A DNA stretch of 5,070 bases, from positions 1 through 5,070 of the forward strand of contig JAPOVO010000111.1 of NCBI GenBank assembly GCA_026708165.1, written 5' to 3'. Source of the stretch: Chloroflexota bacterium. GTDB taxonomy: Bacteria > Chloroflexota > UBA11872 > VXNJ01. A program made the translations under genes and the position numbers. Shown here one piece after another: positions 1 to 5,070 of this stretch. Position 1 is the first letter of the stretch. Each line of letters starts with the position of its first letter. Under the pieces are notes generated by a model. It made no database searches, was not told the DNA's origin, and was given only the letters and a program-made list of their open reading frames with translations.

Positions 1-1
1 T

Positions 2-538
2 TCGCGGGCTGATTCGAGGCTAGGCACGTCCTCCAAGGGGATGTTGCAACGGGTCGGCATCGCGCAGGCGATGGCGGGCGATCCCAAAATCGCCTTTCTT
101 GATGAGCCAACCTCGGCGCTGGATCCCTTAGGCCGCCGGGAGGTCCGAGACCTGATCGGTGAACTCAGCAACGAAGGCGTGACCGTGTTCCTGAACTCGC
201 ATCTTCTGTCGGAAGTTGAGATGGTGTGCGACCGGGTGGCGATTCTCAGCAAGGGCCGGGTTGTGGCTCAGGGCAAGCTGGAGCAACTGCTCGGCGAGCG
301 TGTCCTGACGGTGCGGGTTGGCGAATTCGACCAGACCAAAGTCCGGGAGTTGCTTCCGCGTGTGGACTTTGACATCCGAGATGGGGGGCGGCTGGTTTTC
401 AACATCCCTGACGAGGACGTGGTTCCCCGGATAGTGCGCGCCATCGTGAACTCGGGGGCGGATATTTATCACGTATCGATTGAAGCGAATTCCCTCGAAG
501 ATCTGTTTGTGGAAATGGTCGAGGCAACCGACAAGTGA
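2..538 (+). CDS. ABC transporter ATP-binding protein, 3' part (5' end outside window)
   Basis: This is the C-terminal part of an ABC ATPase that powers export through the membrane protein encoded next. The reading frame is open from base 2, so the ATG at 41 is an internal methionine inside the signature motif and not the start. Seen in order: a degenerate ABC signature, SSKGMLQR (bases 29-52), in place of LSGGQ; Walker B with its catalytic glutamate and the D-loop, FLDEPTSALDP (about 98-130); and the switch histidine in NSHLLSEVE (about 193-219). A C-terminal extension of about 90 residues follows and ends in SLEDLFVEM, as is usual for ATPases of ABC-2 exporters. The SKGM form of the signature is common in the CcmA/NosF-like group. 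Walker A and the Q-loop lie upstream of the window. The substrate cannot be read from the sequence. The family call is very secure. Confidence 0.95.
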   Translation, partial: SRADSRLGTSSKGMLQRVGIAQAMAGDPKIAFLDEPTSALDPLGRREVRDLIGELSNEGVTVFLNSHLLSEVEMVCDRVAILSKGRVVAQGKLEQLLGERVLTVRVGEFDQTKVRELLPRVDFDIRDGGRLVFNIPDEDVVPRIVRAIVNSGADIYHVSIEANSLEDLFVEMVEATDK

Positions 539-593
539 AGCGCGCCGCGAATACCGCGCCAACCCGTGCCCCAAAGCCAATGGGCTGGCAGAC

Positions 594-1433
594 GTGCTGA
601 CCATCGGTCTGGCGACATTGAGAGAAGCGGTGCGCCGCAAGATCGTCCTGGCGGGACTGTTGCTCACGGTCGGATTCCTGATCCTGTTCGGGCTTGGGGT
701 GTGGTTCGCGTTTCAGGAGCTTAAATCGGAAGGTCCCCTCGATCCTTCGGAGCAGGCGATCTTTGGAGGCTTCCTTCTTTCAGGTGGCATGTGGGTGCTG
801 AACTTCGTGGCCGCGTTGCTTGCGATCCTGACAGCGGTTGGGGCAGTTTCGGCCGAGGTGACCAACGGCACGATGGCGGCCCTGGCGGCGCGTCCCGTAC
901 CCCGCTGGAAGATATTGATCGGCAAGGCCCTCGGACTTGCCCTGATGCTGGCCGCGTTTGTCGCTCTATCCACCGGAGCGGTAACCGCGATCGTGTACCT
1001 CATCGCAGGCTATGTTCCGGCAAATCCCATCGTCCCCCCGCTGCTGATACTTCTTGCCGCCTTAGTTATGCAGTCGCTCGCTCTGCTGGGAACGACCCGG
1101 TTGCCGACGATTGCTAACGGAATCCTGATCTTTGCGCTGTTCTCGGTGGGGTTGATCGGGGGCATCGTTGAGCAGCTTGGATCGGTGATCGACAACGCGG
1201 CAATGGTGAACATCGGCATAGTGAGCAGCCTGGTGATTCCGAGCAGGGCGATATTTGAAATGGCGAGCGCCCGGCTTATTTCGGGGATTGCTAGTCCAAC
1301 GCCGGGCGGCCCCGCGGCTAGTCCGTTCGCGCTGGCGAACCCGCCGAGCATGCTGATGGCGATCTATGCAGTCGGATACTGTCTCGTAGCCGTTGCACTG
1401 GCGATTAGGAGTTTCAGTACCCGCGATTTGTAG
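594..1433 (+). CDS. ABC-2 type transporter permease
   Basis: This is the integral membrane partner of the upstream ATPase, 279 residues from the GTG at 594. I see about six hydrophobic segments, at roughly residues 17-38, 60-88, 113-137, 145-165, 168-188 and 252-272. A conserved cytoplasmic loop, EVTNGTMAALAARPVPRWKI, lies between segments 2 and 3. Its E...GT....(R)P(V)xR pattern followed by GK is typical of ABC-2 permeases of the NosY-like type. The N-terminus, LTIGLATLREAVRRKIV, also matches how this family normally begins. The frame stays open upstream to a TTG at 480, inside the ATPase gene, but those extra 38 residues look unlike the family, so I prefer GTG 594. No clear Shine-Dalgarno sequence precedes it. 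The gene follows the ATPase stop by 55 bases and is probably in the same operon. The transported substrate is unknown. Confidence 0.88.
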   Translation: MLTIGLATLREAVRRKIVLAGLLLTVGFLILFGLGVWFAFQELKSEGPLDPSEQAIFGGFLLSGGMWVLNFVAALLAILTAVGAVSAEVTNGTMAALAARPVPRWKILIGKALGLALMLAAFVALSTGAVTAIVYLIAGYVPANPIVPPLLILLAALVMQSLALLGTTRLPTIANGILIFALFSVGLIGGIVEQLGSVIDNAAMVNIGIVSSLVIPSRAIFEMASARLISGIASPTPGGPAASPFALANPPSMLMAIYAVGYCLVAVALAIRSFSTRDL

Positions 1434-1492
1434 ACGGCGACACCGGTTGCCCGCCGCCTTCGGATCGCGCCGTTGGGTATCATGCTTCTGAA

Positions 1493-1499
1493 AGGTGGG
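1493..1499 (+). promoter_or_regulatory. Ribosome binding site of the NIL-domain gene
   Basis: AGGTGGG lies 5 bases before the ATG at 1505. It is a good purine-rich Shine-Dalgarno match and supports that start over the alternative out-of-frame ORF beginning at 1473. Confidence 0.65.
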
Positions 1500-1504
1500 T
1501 CTCA

Positions 1505-1744
1505 ATGGCAAGAGCGCGGGTTAAATTCACTTATCCCACTTCGAAGATTCAGGAACCGATCATCTACAAGGTTTCTCGGGACTTCGAACTGGTCAGCAAC
1601 ATTCGGCGGGCCGAGGTTACCGATAAGGTCGGCTGGGTGGTTCTGGAGCTGGAAGGCGAGCAGGACGCCATAGACGCGGCGTTGGACTGGGTTAGGGGCC
1701 AGGAAGTTCGCGTCGATCCCGTCGAGGGCGACGTAGTCCACTGA
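1505..1744 (+). CDS. Stand-alone NIL-domain protein
   Basis: This small soluble protein of 79 residues consists of almost nothing but a NIL domain, the ferredoxin-like fold best known as the C-terminal methionine-sensing domain of the MetN ABC ATPase. The pattern fits: a first strand (VKFTYP, residues 6-11), a helix beginning at EPIIYKVSRDF (17-27), then VSNIRRAEVTDKVGWVVLELEG (30-51), which contains the NI pair and the GWVVLELEG strand, a second helix (about 54-64) and a last strand, EVRVDPV. It has no ATPase domain, cysteine cluster or signal peptide. Solo NIL proteins are presumed ligand-binding or regulatory; some relatives are linked to sulfur or methionine metabolism, but no such gene is visible here. 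It starts 71 bases after the permease and precedes the deacetylase by 81 bases. The domain call is fairly secure; the role is unknown. Confidence 0.85.
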   Translation: MARARVKFTYPTSKIQEPIIYKVSRDFELVSNIRRAEVTDKVGWVVLELEGEQDAIDAALDWVRGQEVRVDPVEGDVVH

Positions 1745-1780
1745 CACTCTCCCGAAGCCACTAGCCCAGCGGCGTCAAGG

Positions 1781-1867
1781 CTGGCCATCTTCCGCACTTT
1801 ACTCATTCGATTTGCGATTATTTCCGTGGCGCTGTTGCTCATTGCCACGGCCTCGCCGACGCTGGCT
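1781..1867 (+). other. Probable signal peptide of the deacetylase, extending upstream of the GTG
   Basis: Read in the deacetylase frame, the bases before GTG 1826 encode an Arg-containing stretch (FRTLLIRF) that leads straight into the hydrophobic core AIISVALLLIATA and a likely cleavage site, SPTLA|QE, just after base 1867. Starting at the GTG would remove the positively charged n-region and part of the core. The only start-like codons in the open stretch after the TGA at 1742 are non-standard: CTG at 1781, ATC at 1787 and ATT at 1805. The signal peptide itself is well supported; which codon is used is not. Confidence 0.6.
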
Positions 1868-3091
1868 CAAGAGACTTCCGAGAAGAGCCGAGCCTACGAC
1901 GTAGCCGCGGAGTTCCGGCTTATTTACGAGAGATTCGGAGGTGCGGAGTCGCTCGGCGAAGCGATAAGCCGTCCTTACTACTTGGGCGACACGTTGGTGC
2001 AATATTTCGAGCGGGGGCGGCTCGAACGGGCCGGACGAAGCTCGAACGAGCCGCTGGGCGCGACGCGAGTCTCCGATCTCGGCAGATACTTGGCACGACT
2101 GACCGGCGAGTCGATACGCCCCGCATTTCAACCTGTTCGACCTGTGCGTAACGGGCTATTTTTTCCCGGAACAGAGCACAGCATACGAGAGCCGGTCTTA
2201 ACGTACTGGAGAAATCACGGAGGGATTGCGAGGTTCGGCCCGCCGATCTCCGAGCGATACCTCAAAGGCTCCAAGTCGCTTCAGTGGTTCACCAAGGCCG
2301 TTCTGGAAATCGAGGTTCAGTCGTCGGATGCCGGAAAAGTAGAAACCTCGGACATTGGCCGAGAGTACACGTCCTTTCCCCGTTATCAGCGCGACGACGT
2401 CGAGTCCATCGTGCCACTTTATGCGATCGACCTGGACGATCCTGCGCAGGGTCTGGATGTGCCGATTGTCTACCTGCATGAAGTACCGGACCAGCAGCTA
2501 TTCGAGAGTCAAATTGTGGGGTTAATACAGGCCGGATACACGCCAATTCCGCTGGCTCGGCTGGTGCGCTCGCTCACTTGTTGCGCGACATTGCCAGAAA
2601 ACCCCATCGTCTTTACGTTTGACGATGGATGGAAGAGTCAACTCACTCAGGCACTGCCCGTACTTGTGAAACATCGAGTTCCAGCCACGTTCTTCGTGCT
2701 TCCGGGATTCGACAGCAAGCAGCCCAATCACATGAGTCTCGACGATTTCCAAACGCTTGCCGACGCTGGCATGAGCGTTCAATCGCATACGATCAATCAT
2801 GCAGAATTGCCTCCGCTTCTGCGGAGCAACAGGGGCGCCGCTGAGGCGGAAGTAGTGGAGTCCAAACAAATCCTGGAGCAGTTTGGCGGGGTGGACTACC
2901 TGGCGTACCCGTTCGGAGCATTCGATGCGGACACCGAGATTCTGATTATTCGAACCAACTACACCGCAGCGTTGTCAACGCGGTTTGGGCGTGTCCACTT
3001 TCCACGGGATCTGATGCGTCTGTCGAGAATCGCGGTCAATCCGTCAGCACCGGCGTCCGCTGTTATAGCCAATCTGAACCGCGCCAAATAG
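1826..3091 (+). CDS. Secreted polysaccharide deacetylase (NodB/CE4) with two N-terminal repeat modules
   Basis: This is a predicted exported metal-dependent deacetylase that removes acetyl groups from a cell-surface or environmental polysaccharide, 421 residues from the first standard start codon, GTG 1826. After a signal peptide (cleavage near residue 14) come two related modules (about residues 34-68 and 127-163), then a NodB domain (about 212-415). The NodB part opens with VPIVYLHEVP in place of the common YH(Y/E)V motif. It carries TFDDGW (264-269; D266 the likely base, D267 a metal ligand), SHTINH (320-325; H321 and H325 metal ligands), YPFGAFD (361-367) and LSRIAV (399-404). The metal triad is complete. 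Motif 3 lacks the arginine of classical RxPxG, as in PgaB/IcaB-like enzymes. The true start is probably upstream of the GTG (see the signal peptide entry). The gene converges on degV, 41 bases away. The exact substrate (chitin-like, PNAG-like or peptidoglycan) cannot be told. Confidence 0.9.
   Translation: MALLLIATASPTLAQETSEKSRAYDVAAEFRLIYERFGGAESLGEAISRPYYLGDTLVQYFERGRLERAGRSSNEPLGATRVSDLGRYLARLTGESIRPAFQPVRPVRNGLFFPGTEHSIREPVLTYWRNHGGIARFGPPISERYLKGSKSLQWFTKAVLEIEVQSSDAGKVETSDIGREYTSFPRYQRDDVESIVPLYAIDLDDPAQGLDVPIVYLHEVPDQQLFESQIVGLIQAGYTPIPLARLVRSLTCCATLPENPIVFTFDDGWKSQLTQALPVLVKHRVPATFFVLPGFDSKQPNHMSLDDFQTLADAGMSVQSHTINHAELPPLLRSNRGAAEAEVVESKQILEQFGGVDYLAYPFGAFDADTEILIIRTNYTAALSTRFGRVHFPRDLMRLSRIAVNPSAPASAVIANLNRAK
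1925..2314 (+). other. Two protein repeat modules N-terminal to the NodB domain
   Basis: Copy 1 covers residues 34-68 (bases 1925-2029) and copy 2 covers residues 127-163 (bases 2204-2314). Aligned by eye they share Y(x)2-4GGxxx(L/F)Gx(A/P)IS(R/E)xYxxG, then (V/L)Q(Y/W)F and LE. The DNA of the two copies is not obviously similar, so the duplication is old. I recall such modules, with the hallmark VQYFERxRxE, from many extracellular Chloroflexota proteins, but their function is not known to me; binding to the cell wall or to a polysaccharide is a guess. Confidence 0.65.
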
Positions 3092-3132
3092 CGGACGTGG
3101 CGCCGGTTGCTGAGATTTAAGTTCCCGAGGCT

Positions 3133-3981
3133 TTAGTCGCCTGCGGCTGGGAAAGACACTCCAACGACGCCAGGTCCAGCATGGGCGCCGACAACCGGGC
3201 TGAGTTCGCCCTCGTACCAGCGCTCCACTTCAAATCTGGACGCCACTTGGTCCTTTAGCCGCGCTGCGCCGGCCTCGTTGCGGACATGCAGGATTCCGCA
3301 GTAGGCAAGCTTGCCGTCAGACTCGTCGTCGATGTATTGAATTAGTCGGTCGACCGCCTTTCTCTCCGAGCGGGCGCGGCCTAGTGGTTCGATGAGACCC
3401 TCGTCGATGTGAAGAACAGGCCTGATCCTGAGCAGAGACCCTACTAGTGCCTGGGCGCCGCCGATCCTTCCCCCCCGCTTCAAGTACTCCAGAGTGGTCA
3501 GGGCGAAACCGATTCGCACCTTGGGAATCAGTTTGTTGATTGCCTGGATGATGATGTCGCGGTCTGAGCCGTGACGCGCCATTTCCGCAGCTACTACGGC
3601 CAGATGCCCAAGGCCTATCGCAACACTTTGGCTGTCAATCACGTCGACGGCAGCGTCGATCTCCTCGCGAATGGCCGTGCGAGCCGATTCACAGGTTCCG
3701 GATAGCTTTGAGGAGATGTGAATCGAGATGATCGAATCGGCATCCTTCGCAAGTTCTCGATACAGCTCCAGGAACTCTCCAGCGCTGGGCTGCGACGTCG
3801 AGGGAAAAGTGTTTCCTGTTATAAGCCGGTCGTAGAACTCGCCGCTGGATATTTCAACGCCGTCTCGATACGCATCCGAGCCAAAGCGAACCACAAGGGG
3901 AATGGTTGCAATACCAAGTTCTTCCTTTTGGGCTTCGGTGATCCCGGCGGTGCTGTCGGTTACGATGCGTATTGTCGCCAT
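3133..3981 (-). CDS. DegV family protein (FakB-like fatty-acid-binding protein)
   Basis: This cytosolic lipid-binding protein of 282 residues has the usual length for the family. DegV/FakB proteins hold a fatty acid in a deep pocket, and in the characterised cases present it to the kinase FakA for phosphorylation and entry into phospholipid synthesis. Visible family motifs are VTDSTAGI (7-14), STSQPS (61-66, whose serine or threonine contacts the carboxylate), SSKLSGT (90-96), LEYLKRGGRIGG (164-175), LRIRPVL (184-190) and SPVVGAHAGPGVVGV (261-275). All are intact, so the protein should be functional. It starts at an ATG (complement of 3979-3981). It converges with the deacetylase gene and diverges from the small membrane protein gene, so it appears to be transcribed alone. 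No fakA-like kinase lies in the window. The fold is certain; the fatty acid and partner are inferred. Confidence 0.95.
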   Translation of the reverse strand: MATIRIVTDSTAGITEAQKEELGIATIPLVVRFGSDAYRDGVEISSGEFYDRLITGNTFPSTSQPSAGEFLELYRELAKDADSIISIHISSKLSGTCESARTAIREEIDAAVDVIDSQSVAIGLGHLAVVAAEMARHGSDRDIIIQAINKLIPKVRIGFALTTLEYLKRGGRIGGAQALVGSLLRIRPVLHIDEGLIEPLGRARSERKAVDRLIQYIDDESDGKLAYCGILHVRNEAGAARLKDQVASRFEVERWYEGELSPVVGAHAGPGVVGVSFPAAGD

Positions 3982-3992
3982 GTCGAAATCTG

Positions 3993-4000
3993 CCCCTTCC
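3993..4000 (-). promoter_or_regulatory. Possible ribosome binding site of the degV-family gene
   Basis: On the minus strand GGAAGGGG lies 11 bases upstream of the ATG. It is purine-rich and plausible as a Shine-Dalgarno sequence, though the spacing is a little long. Confidence 0.4.
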
Positions 4001-4008
4001 TCAGCCTG

Positions 4009-4037
4009 CGCATAAGTAACTTAACCAAAGATAGCAA
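4009..4037 (-). promoter_or_regulatory. Weak candidate promoter for the degV-family gene
   Basis: Read on the minus strand, TTGCTA (complement of 4032-4037) and TATGCG (complement of 4009-4014) are separated by 17 bases, the standard spacing for -35 and -10 elements. The matches are 4 of 6 and 3 of 6, so this could easily be chance. Its place in the short divergent intergenic region is the main reason to list it. Confidence 0.18.
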
Positions 4038-4046
4038 TTCGAGGAC

Positions 4047-4247
4047 TTGAACAAGATCATTGGATGGATTCGAATCGGACTAGCAGTGCTCACTGTCACG
4101 CTGGTCGCCTTCGTCGTTGCCGCGGCCGTTTTCTGGAATGTCATGTCATTTATTCTGGCGGCGCTCTACCTGGTCACCGCCGCCGTAGCGGCATTGTTGG
4201 CCCTTGCTTTCGGCGGCTATGTAGTGAAGCGGCGTTCACGGCTCTGA
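4047..4247 (+). CDS. Small two-helix membrane protein, function unknown
   Basis: I do not recognise this 66-residue protein. It has a short N-terminus with positive charges (MNKIIGWIRIG), a first hydrophobic segment (about residues 12-29), a short link with WNVMS, a second hydrophobic segment (about 34-58) rich in Ala and Leu, and a basic tail, KRRSRL. The charge pattern suggests a hairpin with both ends in the cytoplasm. The frame has an upstream stop (TAG 4032-4034), and TTG at 4047 is the only reasonable start before the first helix. GAGGA (4041-4045) precedes it by one base, too close for a normal Shine-Dalgarno, so translation may be weak or the start different. The gene is divergent from degV (65 bases between the starts) and 156 bases upstream of recF. 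The well-formed helices and charge pattern favour a real gene over chance. Confidence 0.6.
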   Translation: MNKIIGWIRIGLAVLTVTLVAFVVAAAVFWNVMSFILAALYLVTAAVAALLALAFGGYVVKRRSRL

Positions 4248-4403
4248 TTCCGCGCTAGTGTAGCAACTTGACCTTTTTTGCGGTGATTCGTTGCGAGGCG
4301 CGACTATATGGTGTCGAATTCGGTGTGGCTTCGGCCTTGGCCGTAATGGGATTTAGCCGAGTTGGTTTCATGAGGGGCTTTTATCCGAAGGCAAGAACGA
4401 GGG
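4248..4403 (+). other. Intergenic region upstream of recF
   Basis: The 156 bases contain a TTGACC (4268-4273), a run of six T (4274-4279) and a TATATG (4305-4310). TTGACC and TATATG are 31 bases apart, too far to form one sigma-70-type promoter. A promoter for recF probably lies here, but I cannot place it. Confidence 0.3.
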
Positions 4404-5070
4404 ATGTATTGCCGTCGTCTTGAACTGAAGGACTTTCGGAATCTACGCTCGGTCGAGCTTGACTTCAGCCCGGGCATCGTTTTGGTGGTCGGCGCGAACG
4501 CGCAGGGTAAGTCCAACCTGCTTGAGTCTCTTCTGGCGCTTTCTACTGGTCGGGGGAGGTCGACACGGCCAATGGTGGATCTCATCCACTCTTCGGCTGG
4601 AGAACGTCGGCAATTTGCCCGTGTGCGGTCGGAGGTATCGGGCCGAGATCGCGCCACCCGGCTCGAGTTAGTTTTCTCTGTGCTCGACGGCAACGGCAGG
4701 ATAGACCGTCCGCGGCGCGGCCGTACCGCGCGCCGCGCCATGGTTGATGGAAAGTCGACGACGCTGTCGAGATTCGTAGGGCGGTTGAAGGCGGTTTACT
4801 TCTCGCCGGAGGACGTGGACCTGCTGATCGGGCCGCCTTCGTTACGTCGGCGGTTTCTTGACATTTCGGTATCTCAGGCCGACGACACTTACCTTCGAAA
4901 TCTGATGGACTATAACCACGTCGTGACGCAGCGAAACGCGCTGTTACGTGAAATCAAGATGACGGGCAGGAGAACATCTCGCTCACTTGAGTTCTGGGAC
5001 ATGAAACTCGCGGAGCTGGCAGCGCCGGTTACGGACTCGCGCAGGCAGTGCGTGAGTGACCTTTCAATCT
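4404..5070 (+). CDS. recF: DNA replication and repair protein RecF, 5' part (runs off the window)
   Basis: RecF is an SMC-like ATPase that, with RecO and RecR, helps load RecA at single-strand gaps. The first 222 residues of an expected 350-400 are present. Seen: the N-terminal RecF signature LELKDFRNLRSVELDF (6-21), Walker A GANAQGKSN (30-38), and the region YFSPEDVDLLIGPPSLRRRF (132-151) followed by LD and later QRNALLR (176-182), all characteristic of RecF rather than RecN, SbcC or SMC. The signature and Walker B motifs would lie beyond the right edge. An arginine-rich stretch (residues 99-111) precedes the MVDGK segment and is more basic than usual. ATG 4404 is the only standard start after the in-frame TGA at 4371. 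GAGGG touches the ATG directly, while GAAGG (4387-4391) lies 12 bases away, so the ribosome site is unclear. No frameshift is seen. Confidence 0.95.
   Translation, partial: MYCRRLELKDFRNLRSVELDFSPGIVLVVGANAQGKSNLLESLLALSTGRGRSTRPMVDLIHSSAGERRQFARVRSEVSGRDRATRLELVFSVLDGNGRIDRPRRGRTARRAMVDGKSTTLSRFVGRLKAVYFSPEDVDLLIGPPSLRRRFLDISVSQADDTYLRNLMDYNHVVTQRNALLREIKMTGRRTSRSLEFWDMKLAELAAPVTDSRRQCVSDLSI

Noticed and set aside
128..667. 179-residue open frame on the minus strand
   Set aside because: It lies antisense to the clearly coding ABC ATPase gene and the permease start, with no domain-like features.
1436..1451. Short hairpin (GGCGAC / GTTGCC, 6 pairs with one G-U, loop ACCG) just after the permease stop as a terminator
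   Set aside because: No T-run follows it and the stem is short; with the next gene only 71 bases from the permease stop there is no good reason to call a terminator.
1478..1483. TATCAT as a -10 box for the NIL gene
   Set aside because: No acceptable -35 element is found at 16-18 bases upstream; the nearest TTG-type hexamer is 25 bases away.
1062..1511. 149-residue open frame on the minus strand
   Set aside because: It is antisense to the permease gene; the polar, Arg/His/Gln-rich product is typical of a shadow frame.
3092..3132. Bidirectional terminator between the convergent deacetylase and degV genes
   Set aside because: Expected from the gene layout, but no stem-loop with a T-run on either strand can be seen in these 41 bases.
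4254..4279. GCTA-GTG-TAGC inverted repeat followed by a run of six T as a terminator of the small membrane protein gene
   Set aside because: The stem is only four pairs and lies nine bases from the T-run, too weak for an intrinsic terminator.
4304..4741. 145-residue Arg/Ser-rich open frame on the minus strand
   Set aside because: It overlaps recF, has a low-complexity arginine- and serine-rich composition typical of the antisense of a GC-rich gene, and shows no recognisable domain.

Overview
The window is a piece of a bacterial chromosome, moderately GC-rich by eye. It carries six protein-coding genes (two cut by the window edges) and no RNA genes, mobile elements or CRISPR arrays that I can see. 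The best lineage guess is Chloroflexota. The secreted deacetylase at 1826-3091 has two copies of a GG..(F/L)G..IS...VQ(Y/W)F....LE module of a kind I associate mainly with extracellular proteins of that phylum, and the free-standing NIL-domain protein fits the same guess. This is an inference from protein style, not a proven assignment.

Layout. (1) Positions 2-1433, plus strand: the 3' part of an ABC transporter ATPase gene followed by its ABC-2 type permease, together an export-type transporter of unknown substrate. (2) 1505-1744, plus: a 79-residue stand-alone NIL-domain protein with a good ribosome binding site. (3) 1826-3091, plus: an exported NodB-family polysaccharide deacetylase whose true start probably lies upstream of the first usable GTG. 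(4) 3133-3981, minus: a DegV/FakB-type fatty-acid-binding protein, convergent with the deacetylase. (5) 4047-4247, plus: a 66-residue protein with two predicted membrane segments, divergent from degV. (6) 4404-5070, plus: the first 222 codons of recF, running off the right edge.

How the genes relate. The ATPase and permease clearly form a functional pair. The NIL protein and the deacetylase follow on the same strand with short gaps (71 and 81 bases) and may be co-transcribed, but nothing shows a shared function. DegV, the small membrane protein and RecF look like separate housekeeping or accessory genes. I found no convincing new multi-gene system. The points most worth checking are the start of the deacetylase, its repeat module, the small membrane protein, and the role of the solo NIL protein.
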